A stretch of DNA of 64,000 nt from Rhizobium halophilum. GTDB taxonomy: Bacteria > Pseudomonadota > Alphaproteobacteria > Rhizobiales > Rhizobiaceae. Under the pieces are notes generated by a model. That model did not search any database. It had not been told where the DNA came from and saw only the letters and a list, made by a program, of their open reading frames with translations. The stretch spans positions 496,001 to 560,000 of the forward strand of contig NZ_JAKJHS010000001.1 in NCBI RefSeq assembly GCF_021648825.1, written 5' to 3'. Shown piece by piece: positions 25,244-34,557 of this stretch. The first letter of the stretch is position 1, and each line of letters starts with the position of its first letter. The position numbers and the translations under genes are program-made.

Positions 25244-26679
25244 ATCCCGCTCTGGCCGTCGCTGCCGATATAGGCGATGCGCAGCATGTTGGTCGCCCCA
25301 GGCGTACCAAGCGGCACCCCGGCCGAGATGATGATTCTGTCGCCTGCCTTGCCGAAGCCTTCCGACACGACGATGCGGCAAGCGCGGTTCACCATGTCGT
25401 CGAGATCCTCGGCGTCCTTGGCAACCACGCAGTGCAGGCCCCAGCAGACCGAAAGCCGGCGGGCTGTCTGGACGATGGGCGAGAGCGCGATGATCGGCAC
25501 CTGCGGCCGCTCGCGCGACGCACGTAGGCCCGTCGTTCCCGAAGAGGTGTAGGTGACGATGGCCGACAGCCTCAGCGTTTCCGCAATCTGCCGCGCCGCA
25601 AGTGAGATGGCATCGGCGCCGGTGGCTTCCGGTGTCGGACGCTGGGCGTAGATGATGTTAGAGTAATATGGGTCACGCTCAACGGTGCTGGCGACCGAGG
25701 CCATGGTGGAGATCGCTTCCACCGGATAGTCGCCGGAGGCCGATTCTGCCGACAGCATGATGGCATCCGCGCCTTCGAAGACGGCCGTCGCAACGTCGGA
25801 CACTTCGGCGCGTGTCGGCACCGGCGACGTGATCATCGATTCCAGCATCTGGGTTGCAACCACGACCGGCTTGCCGGCCCGGCGACAGGCGCGCGTCAGC
25901 TGCTTCTGCAGCCCGGGCACTGCCTCGAGCGGCATCTCCACGCCGAGGTCTCCACGGGCGACCATCAGCGCGTCGGAAAGCTCGATGATCTCCTCGATGC
26001 GCTCAATTGCCTGCGGCTTTTCGATCTTGGACATGAGACCAACGCGGCCGCGGGCGATTTTGCGCACCTCCGCAAGGTCTTCCGGGCGCTGCACGAAGGA
26101 TAGCGCCACCCAGTCGATCTCGTTCGTCGCCAACGCCGCATCGAGATCGGCACGGTCCTTGTCTGTCAGAACGCCGACCGGCAGCAGCGTGTCGGGTAGG
26201 CTGATGCCTTTGCGATCCGAGATCTTGTTGCCGGAGACGACGGTGCAGACGATCTTCTTGCCGTCGGCCTTCTCGGCCCGCAGAAGAAGCTTTCCGTCGT
26301 CGATCAGCAGCCGGTGGCCCGGCTTCACTGCTTCCAGGATTTCCGGATGCGGCAGGAAAACGCGCGTGGAATCACCCGGCTCCTCACGATTGTCGAGCGT
26401 GAAGGTCTGCCCGGGCTCCAGGGTCACCTTCGTTTCGGCGAACTTGCCAACGCGGAGCTTCGGCCCCTGAAGGTCCGCGAGTATCCCGATCGGACGGCCG
26501 CAACGTTCCTCGACAGAGCGAATGCGCTGAATCAGCGTGCGCATCATCTCATGGCTGGCATGGCTCATATTGATGCGGAACAAATCCGCGCCTGCCTCAT
26601 GCAGCTTCTGGATCATATCCTCTTCGGAAGATGCCGGGCCAAGTGTGGCGAGGATCTTCACCTTGCGGTTACGCTTCAT
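25240..26679 (-). CDS. pykA: Pyruvate kinase
   Basis: 479 residues. It converts phosphoenolpyruvate and ADP to pyruvate and ATP. The N-terminal KVKILATLGPASS is at 6-18. The catalytic MSKIEKPQAIERIEEII near 218 holds the active Lys, followed by ARGDLGVEMPLE and the MLESMITSPVPTRAEVSDVA segment. The C-terminal allosteric domain is complete. The ATG at 26679 overlaps the stop of the DUF1036 gene (TGATG), so the two are translationally coupled, an order known in rhizobia. It completes lower glycolysis together with gap and pgk of this window. Confidence 0.96.
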   Translation of the reverse strand: MKRNRKVKILATLGPASSEEDMIQKLHEAGADLFRINMSHASHEMMRTLIQRIRSVEERCGRPIGILADLQGPKLRVGKFAETKVTLEPGQTFTLDNREEPGDSTRVFLPHPEILEAVKPGHRLLIDDGKLLLRAEKADGKKIVCTVVSGNKISDRKGISLPDTLLPVGVLTDKDRADLDAALATNEIDWVALSFVQRPEDLAEVRKIARGRVGLMSKIEKPQAIERIEEIIELSDALMVARGDLGVEMPLEAVPGLQKQLTRACRRAGKPVVVATQMLESMITSPVPTRAEVSDVATAVFEGADAIMLSAESASGDYPVEAISTMASVASTVERDPYYSNIIYAQRPTPEATGADAISLAARQIAETLRLSAIVTYTSSGTTGLRASRERPQVPIIALSPIVQTARRLSVCWGLHCVVAKDAEDLDDMVNRACRIVVSEGFGKAGDRIIISAGVPLGTPGATNMLRIAYIGSDGQSGI

Positions 26680-27212
26680 CAATTCTGGCCTTCCTGCGTA
26701 TTTGGAGTGCCCGGGCTTGGGGCATTCGCGCTTGGTGCGTCCGAAAGCTGCACCATCCAGCTGCCCTGGCGCCCCGTGTCATATTCCTTGAAGCCCATGC
26801 GTTGATGGCCGCGCGTGAAGCAGTCTTCGACGCCGACGATTTTGAATTCGTTCTCGGCGACACACATGTTGACGTCGCCCGTCCAGCGACCGCCCCGTGC
26901 GGCGTCCTCGGCATAGAGATAATAATAGCGGGACTGAAGCTCGCCCTCGATCAGGGTAGCGCAGGTCGAGGCAGGGACCTGCCACCAGCCTTCCGTCGTC
27001 CATCCCTCCTGCGCGCGATAGCCGATAGCAACCCCGACGAGGTTCTGGGTGCCATTGCAGACGCGGAAATCCGCATGCGCCGCTCCGGCGGCAAACATGG
27101 GCGCACCGAAAGCGGCGACTAGGGCAATCGCCGGCATTAGGCTGAAGGAGCGGGAAAGAGAGAAATGGGATAATTTCGTCACGGCTTCCGATGGGACCCC
27201 ATGGTTATTCAC
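26679..27212 (-). CDS. DUF1036 secreted protein
   Basis: About 177 residues starting at GTG 27212, with GAGAAGG 7 nt upstream. A long N-terminal region contains a signal sequence (SLMPAIALVAAFGAPMFAAG) cleaved near AAHA. The DUF1036 core follows (DFRVCNGTQNLVGVAIGYRA, EGWWQVPASTCATLI, CFTRGHQRMGFKEYDTG) with four Cys that could form disulfides. A Pro/Ala-rich tail ends the protein. It is a periplasmic protein of unknown role, conserved ahead of pyruvate kinase in rhizobia. A TTG or GTG further upstream is open but lacks a ribosome-binding site. Confidence 0.8.
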   Translation of the reverse strand: MNNHGVPSEAVTKLSHFSLSRSFSLMPAIALVAAFGAPMFAAGAAHADFRVCNGTQNLVGVAIGYRAQEGWTTEGWWQVPASTCATLIEGELQSRYYYLYAEDAARGGRWTGDVNMCVAENEFKIVGVEDCFTRGHQRMGFKEYDTGRQGSWMVQLSDAPSANAPSPGTPNTQEGQN

Positions 27213-27370
27213 GAAGCACCTTCTCACCCGGCAGGGGGGGAAAGTCAACGCGGGTTTAATCGATTGTACCGGCCCGACGCCGGCGCGAAAGAGACCAAGC
27301 TTGCACCTTCAGACGTCGCATGCGATCAACCGAGGCTTCTCCGCAACATACCAGAATAAGCTGACCGACC

Positions 27371-28162
27371 ATGCAAGACTTCGTTCCGTTCGAGATAGTA
27401 GAAGGCGATTATGACGGCGGAATGGTCTTGCTGGCCGACCACGCCATGAACCGCCTGCCGCCGCAATACGGGAACCTCGGCCTGCCCGACAGCGCATTTG
27501 GTCGACATATCGCTTTCGACATCGGGATCGAGGGATTGACGCGCAGGCTTGCCGCACGCCTCAACATACCTGCCGTCCTCGGCTGCTTCTCCCGGCTGCT
27601 GATCGATCCCAATCGCGGCGAGGACGATCCGACGCTGATCATGAAGATTTCCGACGGTGCTATCGTGCCGGGCAACTATCCCATAACAGAGGATGAATGG
27701 AACCGGCGGCTCGACACCTATCACCGCCCCTATCACCGTGCGGTGGAGCGGACGCTCGCAAAAGCCGGCGCGTCGGGACGTGCCCCTCTCGTCATTTCGC
27801 TACATTCCTTTACGCCCGCGTGGAAGGGTGTGCCGCGTCCCTGGCACGCCGCGGTGCTGTGGGACACGGACCATCGGGTCGTTCATCCTCTCCTCGCGAT
27901 GCTGCGCGAAGACGAGAAGCTGGTGATCGGCGACAACGAGCCTTATGATGGTGCGCTGCGTGGCGACACCATGTATCGTCATTGCATGACGTCCGGCACC
28001 CCGCATGCGCTGATCGAGGTACGCCAGGATCTGATCGGCAGCGATGCGGGCATCGAAGACTGGACTGAGCGCTTCGCCCCTATCTTGACCCGCCTGAATG
28101 AAGATCCGCTTCTTCACCGCTACGAGCGCTTCGCCTCGCGCACAGGCCCCTATTCCACCTAA
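27371..28162 (+). CDS. N-formylglutamate amidohydrolase family protein
   Basis: 263 residues of the FGase/HutG2-like fold. Candidate metal or catalytic residues include ADHAMNRLP near 22-30, LIDPNRGEDDP near 77, ISLHSFTPAWKG near 142 and VIGDNEPYDG near 188. Family members hydrolyse N-formylglutamate in histidine breakdown, but no hut genes are nearby. Many members, including this shorter type, have unproven substrates. It is followed 22 nt later by DUF1244, probably co-transcribed. A paralogue lies at 62721-63605. Confidence 0.8.
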   Translation: MQDFVPFEIVEGDYDGGMVLLADHAMNRLPPQYGNLGLPDSAFGRHIAFDIGIEGLTRRLAARLNIPAVLGCFSRLLIDPNRGEDDPTLIMKISDGAIVPGNYPITEDEWNRRLDTYHRPYHRAVERTLAKAGASGRAPLVISLHSFTPAWKGVPRPWHAAVLWDTDHRVVHPLLAMLREDEKLVIGDNEPYDGALRGDTMYRHCMTSGTPHALIEVRQDLIGSDAGIEDWTERFAPILTRLNEDPLLHRYERFASRTGPYST

Positions 28163-28184
28163 CCCTAAGGATCGGAGCACGACA

Positions 28185-28493
28185 TTGACCAAACTCGGCG
28201 ACCCTCAGAAAACGGAACTCGAGGCGGCAGCCTTCCGCCGTCTTCTGCAACACCTGCGCGAGCGAACCGATGTGCAAAACATTGACCTGATGAACCTTGC
28301 CGGTTTCTGCCGCAACTGCCTCTCGAACTGGTACCGCGAGGCCGCAATGGACAGTGGCCTCGATGTCAGCAAGGAGCAGTCTCGCGAGATCGTCTATGGC
28401 ATGCCGTATGAAGAGTGGAAGAGACTCCACCAGAACGAGGCCAATGGCGATCAAAAAGCCGCATTCGAGCGAAACAAGCCTGTTGATCACTAA
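28185..28493 (+). CDS. DUF1244 family protein
   Basis: 102 residues starting from TTG 28185 with CGGAGC 8 nt upstream, as no ATG is available between the upstream stop and the conserved region except inside the preceding gene. The core has GFCRNCLSNWYREAAMDSGL with two Cys, then EIVYGMPYEEWKRLHQNEA. DUF1244 is a small cytoplasmic alphaproteobacterial family of unknown function. The CxxC could bind a metal or be redox active. It lies between the amidohydrolase and gapR on the same strand. Confidence 0.78.
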   Translation: MTKLGDPQKTELEAAAFRRLLQHLRERTDVQNIDLMNLAGFCRNCLSNWYREAAMDSGLDVSKEQSREIVYGMPYEEWKRLHQNEANGDQKAAFERNKPVDH

Positions 28494-28579
28494 GACCTGG
28501 GTCGATTCGACTTGACCTTCGGCGCCCTTCGCGGCAGGTGACACGACAATCTCAGAACCCGCACTAGAGGAGACCCTCG

Positions 28580-28852
28580 ATGTCTGATGCTCATGGCGTC
28601 GCCCGCGACCAACTCCGCGCATTTGTCGAGCGCATCGAACGACTGGAAGAAGAAAAGAAGACGATCGCCGACGACATCAAGGATGTCTACGGCGAAGCCA
28701 AGTCCATGGGCTTCGACACGAAAATCCTCAAGAAGGTGATCGCGCTGCGCAAGAAGGACGAGCAGGAGCGGATGGAAGAAGACCTGATCCTCGACACCTA
28801 CCTGCAGGCTCTCGGTATGATCGAGGGCGCTCCGGAACAGGACGCCGCATAA
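28580..28852 (+). CDS. gapR: GapR, nucleoid-associated protein (DUF2312)
   Basis: 90 residues, family DUF2312/UPF0335. It begins [20 protein letters not shown], with a long coiled-coil helix (about 8-60) and a basic patch [20 protein letters not shown]. Caulobacter GapR is the studied member. It dimerises and tetramerises around overtwisted DNA, marks positive supercoils ahead of replication and transcription and is needed for normal cell cycle progress. The layout and length fit. AGAGGAGA precedes the ATG. A strong bidirectional terminator ends the transcript. Confidence 0.85.
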   Translation: MSDAHGVARDQLRAFVERIERLEEEKKTIADDIKDVYGEAKSMGFDTKILKKVIALRKKDEQERMEEDLILDTYLQALGMIEGAPEQDAA

Positions 28853-28873
28853 GCGACCCGGCCAGCCGGCACT

Positions 28874-28904
28874 AAAAAAACCCGCCTTCAAGGCGGGTTT
28901 TTTT
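28874..28904. terminator. Bidirectional terminator between gapR and DUF882 gene
   Basis: AAAAAAACCCGCC-TTCAA-GGCGGGTTTTTTT. A perfect stem with seven-base A/U flanks works on both strands. Confidence 0.95.
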
Positions 28905-28918
28905 CTGGAGAGTTTACG

Positions 28919-30745
28919 TTACCGCGTGGTCGGAGGTGCACTGAAGCGGTTGAGGTCGATCGCAGCAGCCCGCGTCACCGGCTTGAAGGCACCGGCCGCA
29001 TAGGCAGCGGAATACTCGCTGTTCAACGTCCGCGTCACAACCCGAGGCGCCTTGACGGATGCGACCTCTGCGACCCGGTTGTTGCTGACCGCCCACTTGG
29101 TGAGCAGATCGCCCGTCAATGCCGGCGCAGCCGCCTGATGTGCTGCCGCTGCGGCGCGGCCGCCCTTCATAGGTGTCGTCACGTCCTGCGCTGTCGGTGC
29201 GGGAGCATCGAAGCCGTCGCCGAAGCGCATAGCCTCGACGGCGTTCTGGGTGGCCGGGATAGCTGCCATCTCGAACGGCTTTTCCTGTGCAGGAGCTGCC
29301 GGCGCTTGCACGGCCGAGCGGGCGTAAGCCCCGCTTTCCGCCAGTGCCGCGACGATTTCAGGGGTCAGTTGCTGCTGCTCTTCAAGAGCTGTCTCGCCTT
29401 CCGTATCGACAGTCACCGCCGCGACCAGAGGCTCCGCCACGGATGGCCGTGACACGGGCAGCGGAATGGAGGCAAACACTTCCTCTGGCAGCTCGGCGGT
29501 GGCCGACGCGGTCATGATGCCGCCTTCGCTGTCGCCTTTCATGCCCCGGTTGCCGAGGAGCGTCGGAACAGGGATCGCGTATTGCTGCAGATCCGCGAAT
29601 CCATCGCCTTCTGGCGCCACCAGCGTTTCACCCGGCCGCGGAGTTGGCGGAAGTGCGGCCTGCAGGGCCTCCTGCGCCGCGTTGCGCGCAGGTGAATAAA
29701 GGGCCGTCGCCAGGCCACCGGGTCCGCCATCCTGGCGGAAGGCGGGGCGCGACTCGGGAACAGGTGCGGCAATCGTCTCCACGCCCGGAAGCCCCTCTGG
29801 CTCCGCGGCGGCCACCATGACGGGCTCCTGCGCCCTTGCTGCGGGAGCGACGGGGGTCGGACGATCGGCCGGAGCCGGAGCCGGCGCCGCGATTGCATCG
29901 GCATCCTCGTCCTCGTCGCCTCCGCCAAAGAGCATGGCAAAGAGGTTAGGACGCTTCTTCTCCTGCGAGCGGCTGCTGCCGCCCGCCGTGCTGGCAATCT
30001 CGATGCTGCTTCCGCTGACGCGCTTCTTGTAGTCGGCCAGCGCCTGCTGGTAGCCGGGCAAAGGCTTACCGTCGGCCGGGAGATGAACCGTGTTGCCTTT
30101 AGGGAAGAGCTTGACGAGCTCCTGGCGGCTCATGCGTGGCCATGCACGCACACCGCCAACGTCCAGATGCACGAATGGCGAGCCGGACGTGGGGTAATAG
30201 CCGACGCCGCCAACCTGCATCTGCATGGCAAGCGCGCGCAATGTGGCAAGCTTGACACCCGGGATGTAGAAGTCCATCGCCCTGCCGAGCATATGCTGGC
30301 TGTTTTTCGCCACGCCCTTGCTACGCGACCGCAACATGCCGTTCGTGGCCGGGGAGCGATAAGCGGAAACGACGTGGATGTAATCTCTTGCCCCGCTGCG
30401 CCGATAAACCTCCCAGACGAGGTCGAACAGCCGCGGGTCCATCTTCGTCGGCTCGTTGCGGCGCCAGTCGCGCAACAGCTGACTGATCTGCTGCAAACCC
30501 TTCTGGTCGTAGCGGCCGTTGCGCTTGAAGACGATCTCGGCCCGCTCTTTCGTGTGGATGAAGTAGAGTTTCAGGCTGCGCGTCTCTGCGGCGGCCTCCG
30601 AGGAGGCGGCGAGCACGAGTGGCGCGGCCACGCAGAAGGCGGTTGCAATCGAAACGGCAGCCGCCCTCAGCGACTTCAGAAGACGGGCCGAACGAAGCCA
30701 TATGCTCCCGTCTGGCGGCGTCTTCTGTTCATTCAGATCCGGCAA
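28919..30745 (-). CDS. DUF882/YcbK-like murein peptidase family protein with long tail
   Basis: 608 residues. An N-terminal signal or anchor segment lies near 24-50 and a DUF882 (peptidase M15-like) domain at about 58-215, with HVVSAYRSPATNGMLRSRSK, SQHMLGRAMDFYIPG and SPFVHLDVG supplying the zinc ligands of this fold. About 380 residues of low-complexity Ala/Pro-rich sequence follow, ending near LNRFSAPPTTR. DUF882 proteins act on or bind peptidoglycan in the periplasm. TTG 30745 is the only usable start (GGGGA 5 nt upstream) and no in-frame ATG precedes the domain. The tail is far longer than in the about 180-residue YcbK. Confidence 0.78.
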   Translation of the reverse strand: MPDLNEQKTPPDGSIWLRSARLLKSLRAAAVSIATAFCVAAPLVLAASSEAAAETRSLKLYFIHTKERAEIVFKRNGRYDQKGLQQISQLLRDWRRNEPTKMDPRLFDLVWEVYRRSGARDYIHVVSAYRSPATNGMLRSRSKGVAKNSQHMLGRAMDFYIPGVKLATLRALAMQMQVGGVGYYPTSGSPFVHLDVGGVRAWPRMSRQELVKLFPKGNTVHLPADGKPLPGYQQALADYKKRVSGSSIEIASTAGGSSRSQEKKRPNLFAMLFGGGDEDEDADAIAAPAPAPADRPTPVAPAARAQEPVMVAAAEPEGLPGVETIAAPVPESRPAFRQDGGPGGLATALYSPARNAAQEALQAALPPTPRPGETLVAPEGDGFADLQQYAIPVPTLLGNRGMKGDSEGGIMTASATAELPEEVFASIPLPVSRPSVAEPLVAAVTVDTEGETALEEQQQLTPEIVAALAESGAYARSAVQAPAAPAQEKPFEMAAIPATQNAVEAMRFGDGFDAPAPTAQDVTTPMKGGRAAAAAHQAAAPALTGDLLTKWAVSNNRVAEVASVKAPRVVTRTLNSEYSAAYAAGAFKPVTRAAAIDLNRFSAPPTTR

Positions 30746-30933
30746 GGCGATCCCCGTCCTGTCGACAACATCCCTGGTTGCCGTCTATGTCTGTCAATTG
30801 CGGTCAGACGATGGCAATTTTGCCACACAATCACGACTCTCTTCATCAGAGTCAATAATTCGCTACCGAGTGATTGACAGAAGCTGACAGAACATCCTTG
30901 CGTGAAAGTTAACGCTCGCTAATGGACATTCGA
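30746..30933. promoter_or_regulatory. Gap between the DUF882 gene and the regulator gene
   Basis: Both flanking genes are on the minus strand. The AT-rich stretch 30825-30905 probably carries the DUF882 promoter. No clear operator or terminator is seen. Confidence 0.3.
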
Positions 30934-32514
30934 TTATGCGGCCTCCTTCAGCGGGTCGTCGGGGTCGATGCCATAGTCCTTCAGCTTCCTGTAGAGGGTG
31001 GAGCGGCCGATGCCGAGCTTGCGCGCGACCTGGCTCATCTGGCCCCGGTAGAACTTCAGCGCGAACCGGATAAGCTCTTCTTCCACCTCGGAAAGCTTGC
31101 GGACTTCGCCGGAGGGGTCCACCGTAGGAATGGCGTTCTCCGGAGCCGCTGCAGCGGGATAGGCGGCTGCCAGAAGGGCACGCGGGTCAGGACGGGTGGT
31201 CCGTGGCACCAGATGACCGAAGGCCTCACGCGCAAGACCAGACACCGATAGAGACGAAGCCTGCTCAAGGGGCGACGGCGGCGAGCTTGCCGTCAGTCCA
31301 GAGATGAAGCCATCGCCCCGCCCTGTTGTGGGACGCATCATCTGCGACATTTGGGCGGCAATTTGTGGAAAATCTGTTTCGCGGAGCACCTCCCCCTGCG
31401 CCAGGACAACGGCACGGAACAGGACGTTTTCGAGCTCCTTGACGTTCCCCGGCCAGTCATATGCGGTGAGCAGTGCCATTGCCGCGGGCCCGACAGTCAC
31501 GTTGCGCGGCAACTTCTGCTCGGACGCGAAGCGCTCTGCAAAAACCCGCGCTAGGTGGGGCACGTCTTCTTTGCGCCGGCGCAGCGCCGGGATGGTGATG
31601 GGAAACACATTCAGGCGGTAGTAGAGGTCCTCGCGGAACCGCCCTTCCCGCACCTCCTCGATCAGATCCTTGGTCGTCGCCGAGATGATCCGTACATCGA
31701 CCTTCCGCGGTGCGGAGGAGCCGATCGGTTCGATCTCCCCTTCCTGGACGGCACGCACAAGCTTTGCCTGTACATCCAGCGGCAGATCGCCCACCTCATC
31801 GAGGAAGAGTGTGCCCCCTTCGGCCTCGGCGAGCTTGCCGGAAAGCTCAGAACCGCCCCTCACGCTGCCAAACAGCGCCTGCTCTATGTCTTCGGCTGCA
31901 ACAGCATTGCAATCGAGCACTACAAAGGGCTTCGCTGAGCGGCCGCTCGCCGTATGAATGGCGCGCGCCACCAATTGCTTGCCGACGCCCGTTTCTCCTT
32001 CCAGAACGACCGGAATTGAAGCATCTGCAGCCCGTTGGGCAAGATCCACCACCCGGAGCATGTCGGAGCTCGCCGAAACGATGTCGGCAAACGTGATGGC
32101 GCCGGAACGAGAGCGGCGTGCGGTCCTACCGCTCGCATCCAACCGACCAAGCTTCAGCGCGTGGGCAACCGAGGCGGCTATCCGCTCGGGGGAGACCGGG
32201 CGCACCAGAAAGTCAAAGGCACCTGAGCGGACCGCCTGCACCATTGCCTCGCCGTCGGGCTGGCTGGTCTGCACCACCACCGGTGTCTCAACACCCAGTG
32301 CACGGATCGCCTCGATGATGCTCTCGCCGTTGATGCCTCCCATCTCAAGGTCGAGGATGATCACATCCACCTGCTTGCTGCGCTGGCGCAGGAACTCAAG
32401 GCCAGCAGGGCCGTTTTCGGCCACATGCACGACATGTTCATAGGCTTCCAGCGTGCTTTTCAACAAGCGGCGCTGGATCGGATCGTCATCGATCAGAAGG
32501 ATTTGCGCAGTCAT
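30934..32514 (-). CDS. NtrC-family response regulator lacking GAFTGA
   Basis: 526 residues. Receiver domain 1-120 with acidic pocket DDD at 9-12 and phospho-acceptor Asp55 (ILDLEMGG). The usual invariant Lys is Arg105 (FLVRPVS). AAA+ domain about 145-375 with Walker A GETGVGK at 173-179, Walker B GGTLFLDE at 233-240 and Arg finger REDLYYRLNVF near 294. The sigma54-contact loop GAFTGA is missing: LFGSVRGGSELSGK stands at 214-227. Linker 390-475, then a Fis-type helix-turn-helix (VARKLGIGRSTLYRKLKDYG). Regulators without GAFTGA, such as TyrR, work on sigma70 promoters. No cognate kinase is adjacent. Target unknown. Confidence 0.88.
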   Translation of the reverse strand: MTAQILLIDDDPIQRRLLKSTLEAYEHVVHVAENGPAGLEFLRQRSKQVDVIILDLEMGGINGESIIEAIRALGVETPVVVQTSQPDGEAMVQAVRSGAFDFLVRPVSPERIAASVAHALKLGRLDASGRTARRSRSGAITFADIVSASSDMLRVVDLAQRAADASIPVVLEGETGVGKQLVARAIHTASGRSAKPFVVLDCNAVAAEDIEQALFGSVRGGSELSGKLAEAEGGTLFLDEVGDLPLDVQAKLVRAVQEGEIEPIGSSAPRKVDVRIISATTKDLIEEVREGRFREDLYYRLNVFPITIPALRRRKEDVPHLARVFAERFASEQKLPRNVTVGPAAMALLTAYDWPGNVKELENVLFRAVVLAQGEVLRETDFPQIAAQMSQMMRPTTGRGDGFISGLTASSPPSPLEQASSLSVSGLAREAFGHLVPRTTRPDPRALLAAAYPAAAAPENAIPTVDPSGEVRKLSEVEEELIRFALKFYRGQMSQVARKLGIGRSTLYRKLKDYGIDPDDPLKEAA

Positions 32515-32670
32515 GCTCGGCTCCCGACATCAATCATAATGTGGCAGTTGGGTCTTCAACGATGTCAGGTGTGACAGACAGGCTTGAACATGATGTTTTC
32601 AGAAAGGCTTGCATTTTAACGGCTTCCACGGAATGACAGCCGTTGATGGAACGACCAGAAGGGAAATGTG

Positions 32671-34524
32671 ATGAGACGCCCCGAGACCTCCGTGACCGCT
32701 GTACGATCGCCGGCGCAGCAAGGCGCAGCCGTGCTCCCACCCCTCGGCGACCTGCCGGTCTGGAAGCTCTCTGATCTCTATCCCTCGCGCGAATCCGCCG
32801 AGTTTCGCTCCGACATGGAACGGGCAGCCACACTGTCCCGGGAGTTCGAGGCGAAGTGGAAGGGCAAGCTAGCCGACGCTGCCAAAAAGACCGGCGCCGA
32901 GGGTCTCGGTCAGGCATTGGCTGACTATGAGGAACTGGAAGACCTTCTCGGCAAGATCGGCTCCTTTGCCGGGCTCACCTATTTCTCCGACACCTCAAAT
33001 CCGGCCAACGGCAAGTTCTACGGCGATGTACAGTCGAAGCTGACAGATCTTTCCGCCCACCTGCTGTTCTTCGCGCTGGAGCTCAACCGGATCGAGGATG
33101 CTGTCGTGGACGCGGCCATGGAGCGCGATCCGCAGGCGGGGCATTACCGTCCCTGGATCATCGACCTGCGCAAGGACAAGCCCTTCCAGCTCGACGACAA
33201 GCTCGAGCAGCTCTTCCTCGAAAAGTCGATGACCAGTGCCGCCGCCTTCAACCGCCTGTTCGACGAAACCATGGCGGAGCTTCGCTTTGAGATCGACGGC
33301 GAGAAGCTGCCGCTGGAGCTCACGCTCAACATGCTTCAGGAGCCGGAGGAGGAAGTGCGTCGCAAGGCGGCAGAGGCGCTATCCAAAACCTTCCAGCAGA
33401 ATATCCGCGTCTTCACGCTGATCACCAACACGCTGGCCAAGGACAAGGAAATCTCCGATCGCTGGCGCGGCTTCGAGGACATCGCCGACAGCCGCCACCT
33501 CGCAAACCGGGTGGAACGAGAAGTGGTCGATGCGCTGGCGGCCGCCGTCCGCGAAGCCTATCCGCGCCTGTCGCACCGCTACTACGCCGTGAAGGCCAAG
33601 TGGCTCGGCATGGATGAAATGAACTTCTGGGATCGAAATGCGCCGCTGCCGGAAACGCCAAAGGCGCTCATTCCCTGGCCGGATGCGAAGGAGACGGTGC
33701 TCTCCGCCTATGCCGGCTTCGCCCCTGAAATGGCGGACATCGCCCGCCGTTTCTTCGACGAGGAGTGGATCGATGCGCCGGTCCGTCCCGGCAAGGCTCC
33801 GGGCGCCTTTGCTCATCCGACCGTGCCGTCGGCTCACCCCTACGTTCTGGTCAACTACATGGGCAAGCCGCGCGATGTCATGACGCTCGCCCATGAACTC
33901 GGCCATGGCGTGCATCAGGTGCTGGCCGGCGAACAGGGCGCCTTGATGGCGCAGACGCCGCTGACGCTGGCGGAAACCGCCTCCGTCTTCGGCGAAATGC
34001 TGACCTTCCGCGCGCTTCTGGAGAAAATCAAGGACAAGCGCGAGCGCAAGGCTATGCTCGCCCAGAAGGTGGAGGACATGATCAACACGGTCGTGCGCCA
34101 GATCGCTTTCTACGAATTCGAGCGCAAGCTCCACACTGCGCGCAAGGAAGGCGAGCTGACCTCAGAGCAGATCGGTGAGCTGTGGCTTTCAGTGCAGGAG
34201 GAAAGCCTCGGGCCGGCGATCCGCATCTCGGAAGGCTACGAGACGTGGTGGGCCTATATCCCCCACTTCATCCACTCGCCCTTCTATGTCTATGCCTATG
34301 CCTTCGGCGATTGCCTGGTGAACTCGCTTTATGCGGTCTACCAGAACGCCGAACCAGGCTTCCAGCAGAAGTACTTCGATCTCCTCAAGGCCGGTGGCAC
34401 GAAGCACCACTCGGAACTGCTGGCGCCCTTCGGGCTCGATGCCACCGACCCCTCCTTCTGGTCGAAGGGCCTGTCGATGATCGAGGGGCTGATCGACGAA
34501 CTGGAGGCGCTGGACAAGGCTTGA
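32671..34524 (+). CDS. pepF: M3-family oligoendopeptidase F
   Basis: 617 residues. Cytosolic zinc metallopeptidase that trims oligopeptides. The HEXXH site is HELGH at 408-412, followed by the downstream Glu in TLAETASVFGEML near 432. The N-terminal helical lobe (about 40-190) is complete. ATG 32671 (AAGGGAAAT just upstream) is preferred over the GTG one codon earlier. It is followed 33 nt later by pabB. It stands divergent from the NtrC-like regulator gene, which might control it, but there is no visible operator. Confidence 0.92.
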   Translation: MRRPETSVTAVRSPAQQGAAVLPPLGDLPVWKLSDLYPSRESAEFRSDMERAATLSREFEAKWKGKLADAAKKTGAEGLGQALADYEELEDLLGKIGSFAGLTYFSDTSNPANGKFYGDVQSKLTDLSAHLLFFALELNRIEDAVVDAAMERDPQAGHYRPWIIDLRKDKPFQLDDKLEQLFLEKSMTSAAAFNRLFDETMAELRFEIDGEKLPLELTLNMLQEPEEEVRRKAAEALSKTFQQNIRVFTLITNTLAKDKEISDRWRGFEDIADSRHLANRVEREVVDALAAAVREAYPRLSHRYYAVKAKWLGMDEMNFWDRNAPLPETPKALIPWPDAKETVLSAYAGFAPEMADIARRFFDEEWIDAPVRPGKAPGAFAHPTVPSAHPYVLVNYMGKPRDVMTLAHELGHGVHQVLAGEQGALMAQTPLTLAETASVFGEMLTFRALLEKIKDKRERKAMLAQKVEDMINTVVRQIAFYEFERKLHTARKEGELTSEQIGELWLSVQEESLGPAIRISEGYETWWAYIPHFIHSPFYVYAYAFGDCLVNSLYAVYQNAEPGFQQKYFDLLKAGGTKHHSELLAPFGLDATDPSFWSKGLSMIEGLIDELEALDKA

Positions 34525-34557
34525 GACGCGTCGGGGCAGCTCCGGCATAATACTTAC

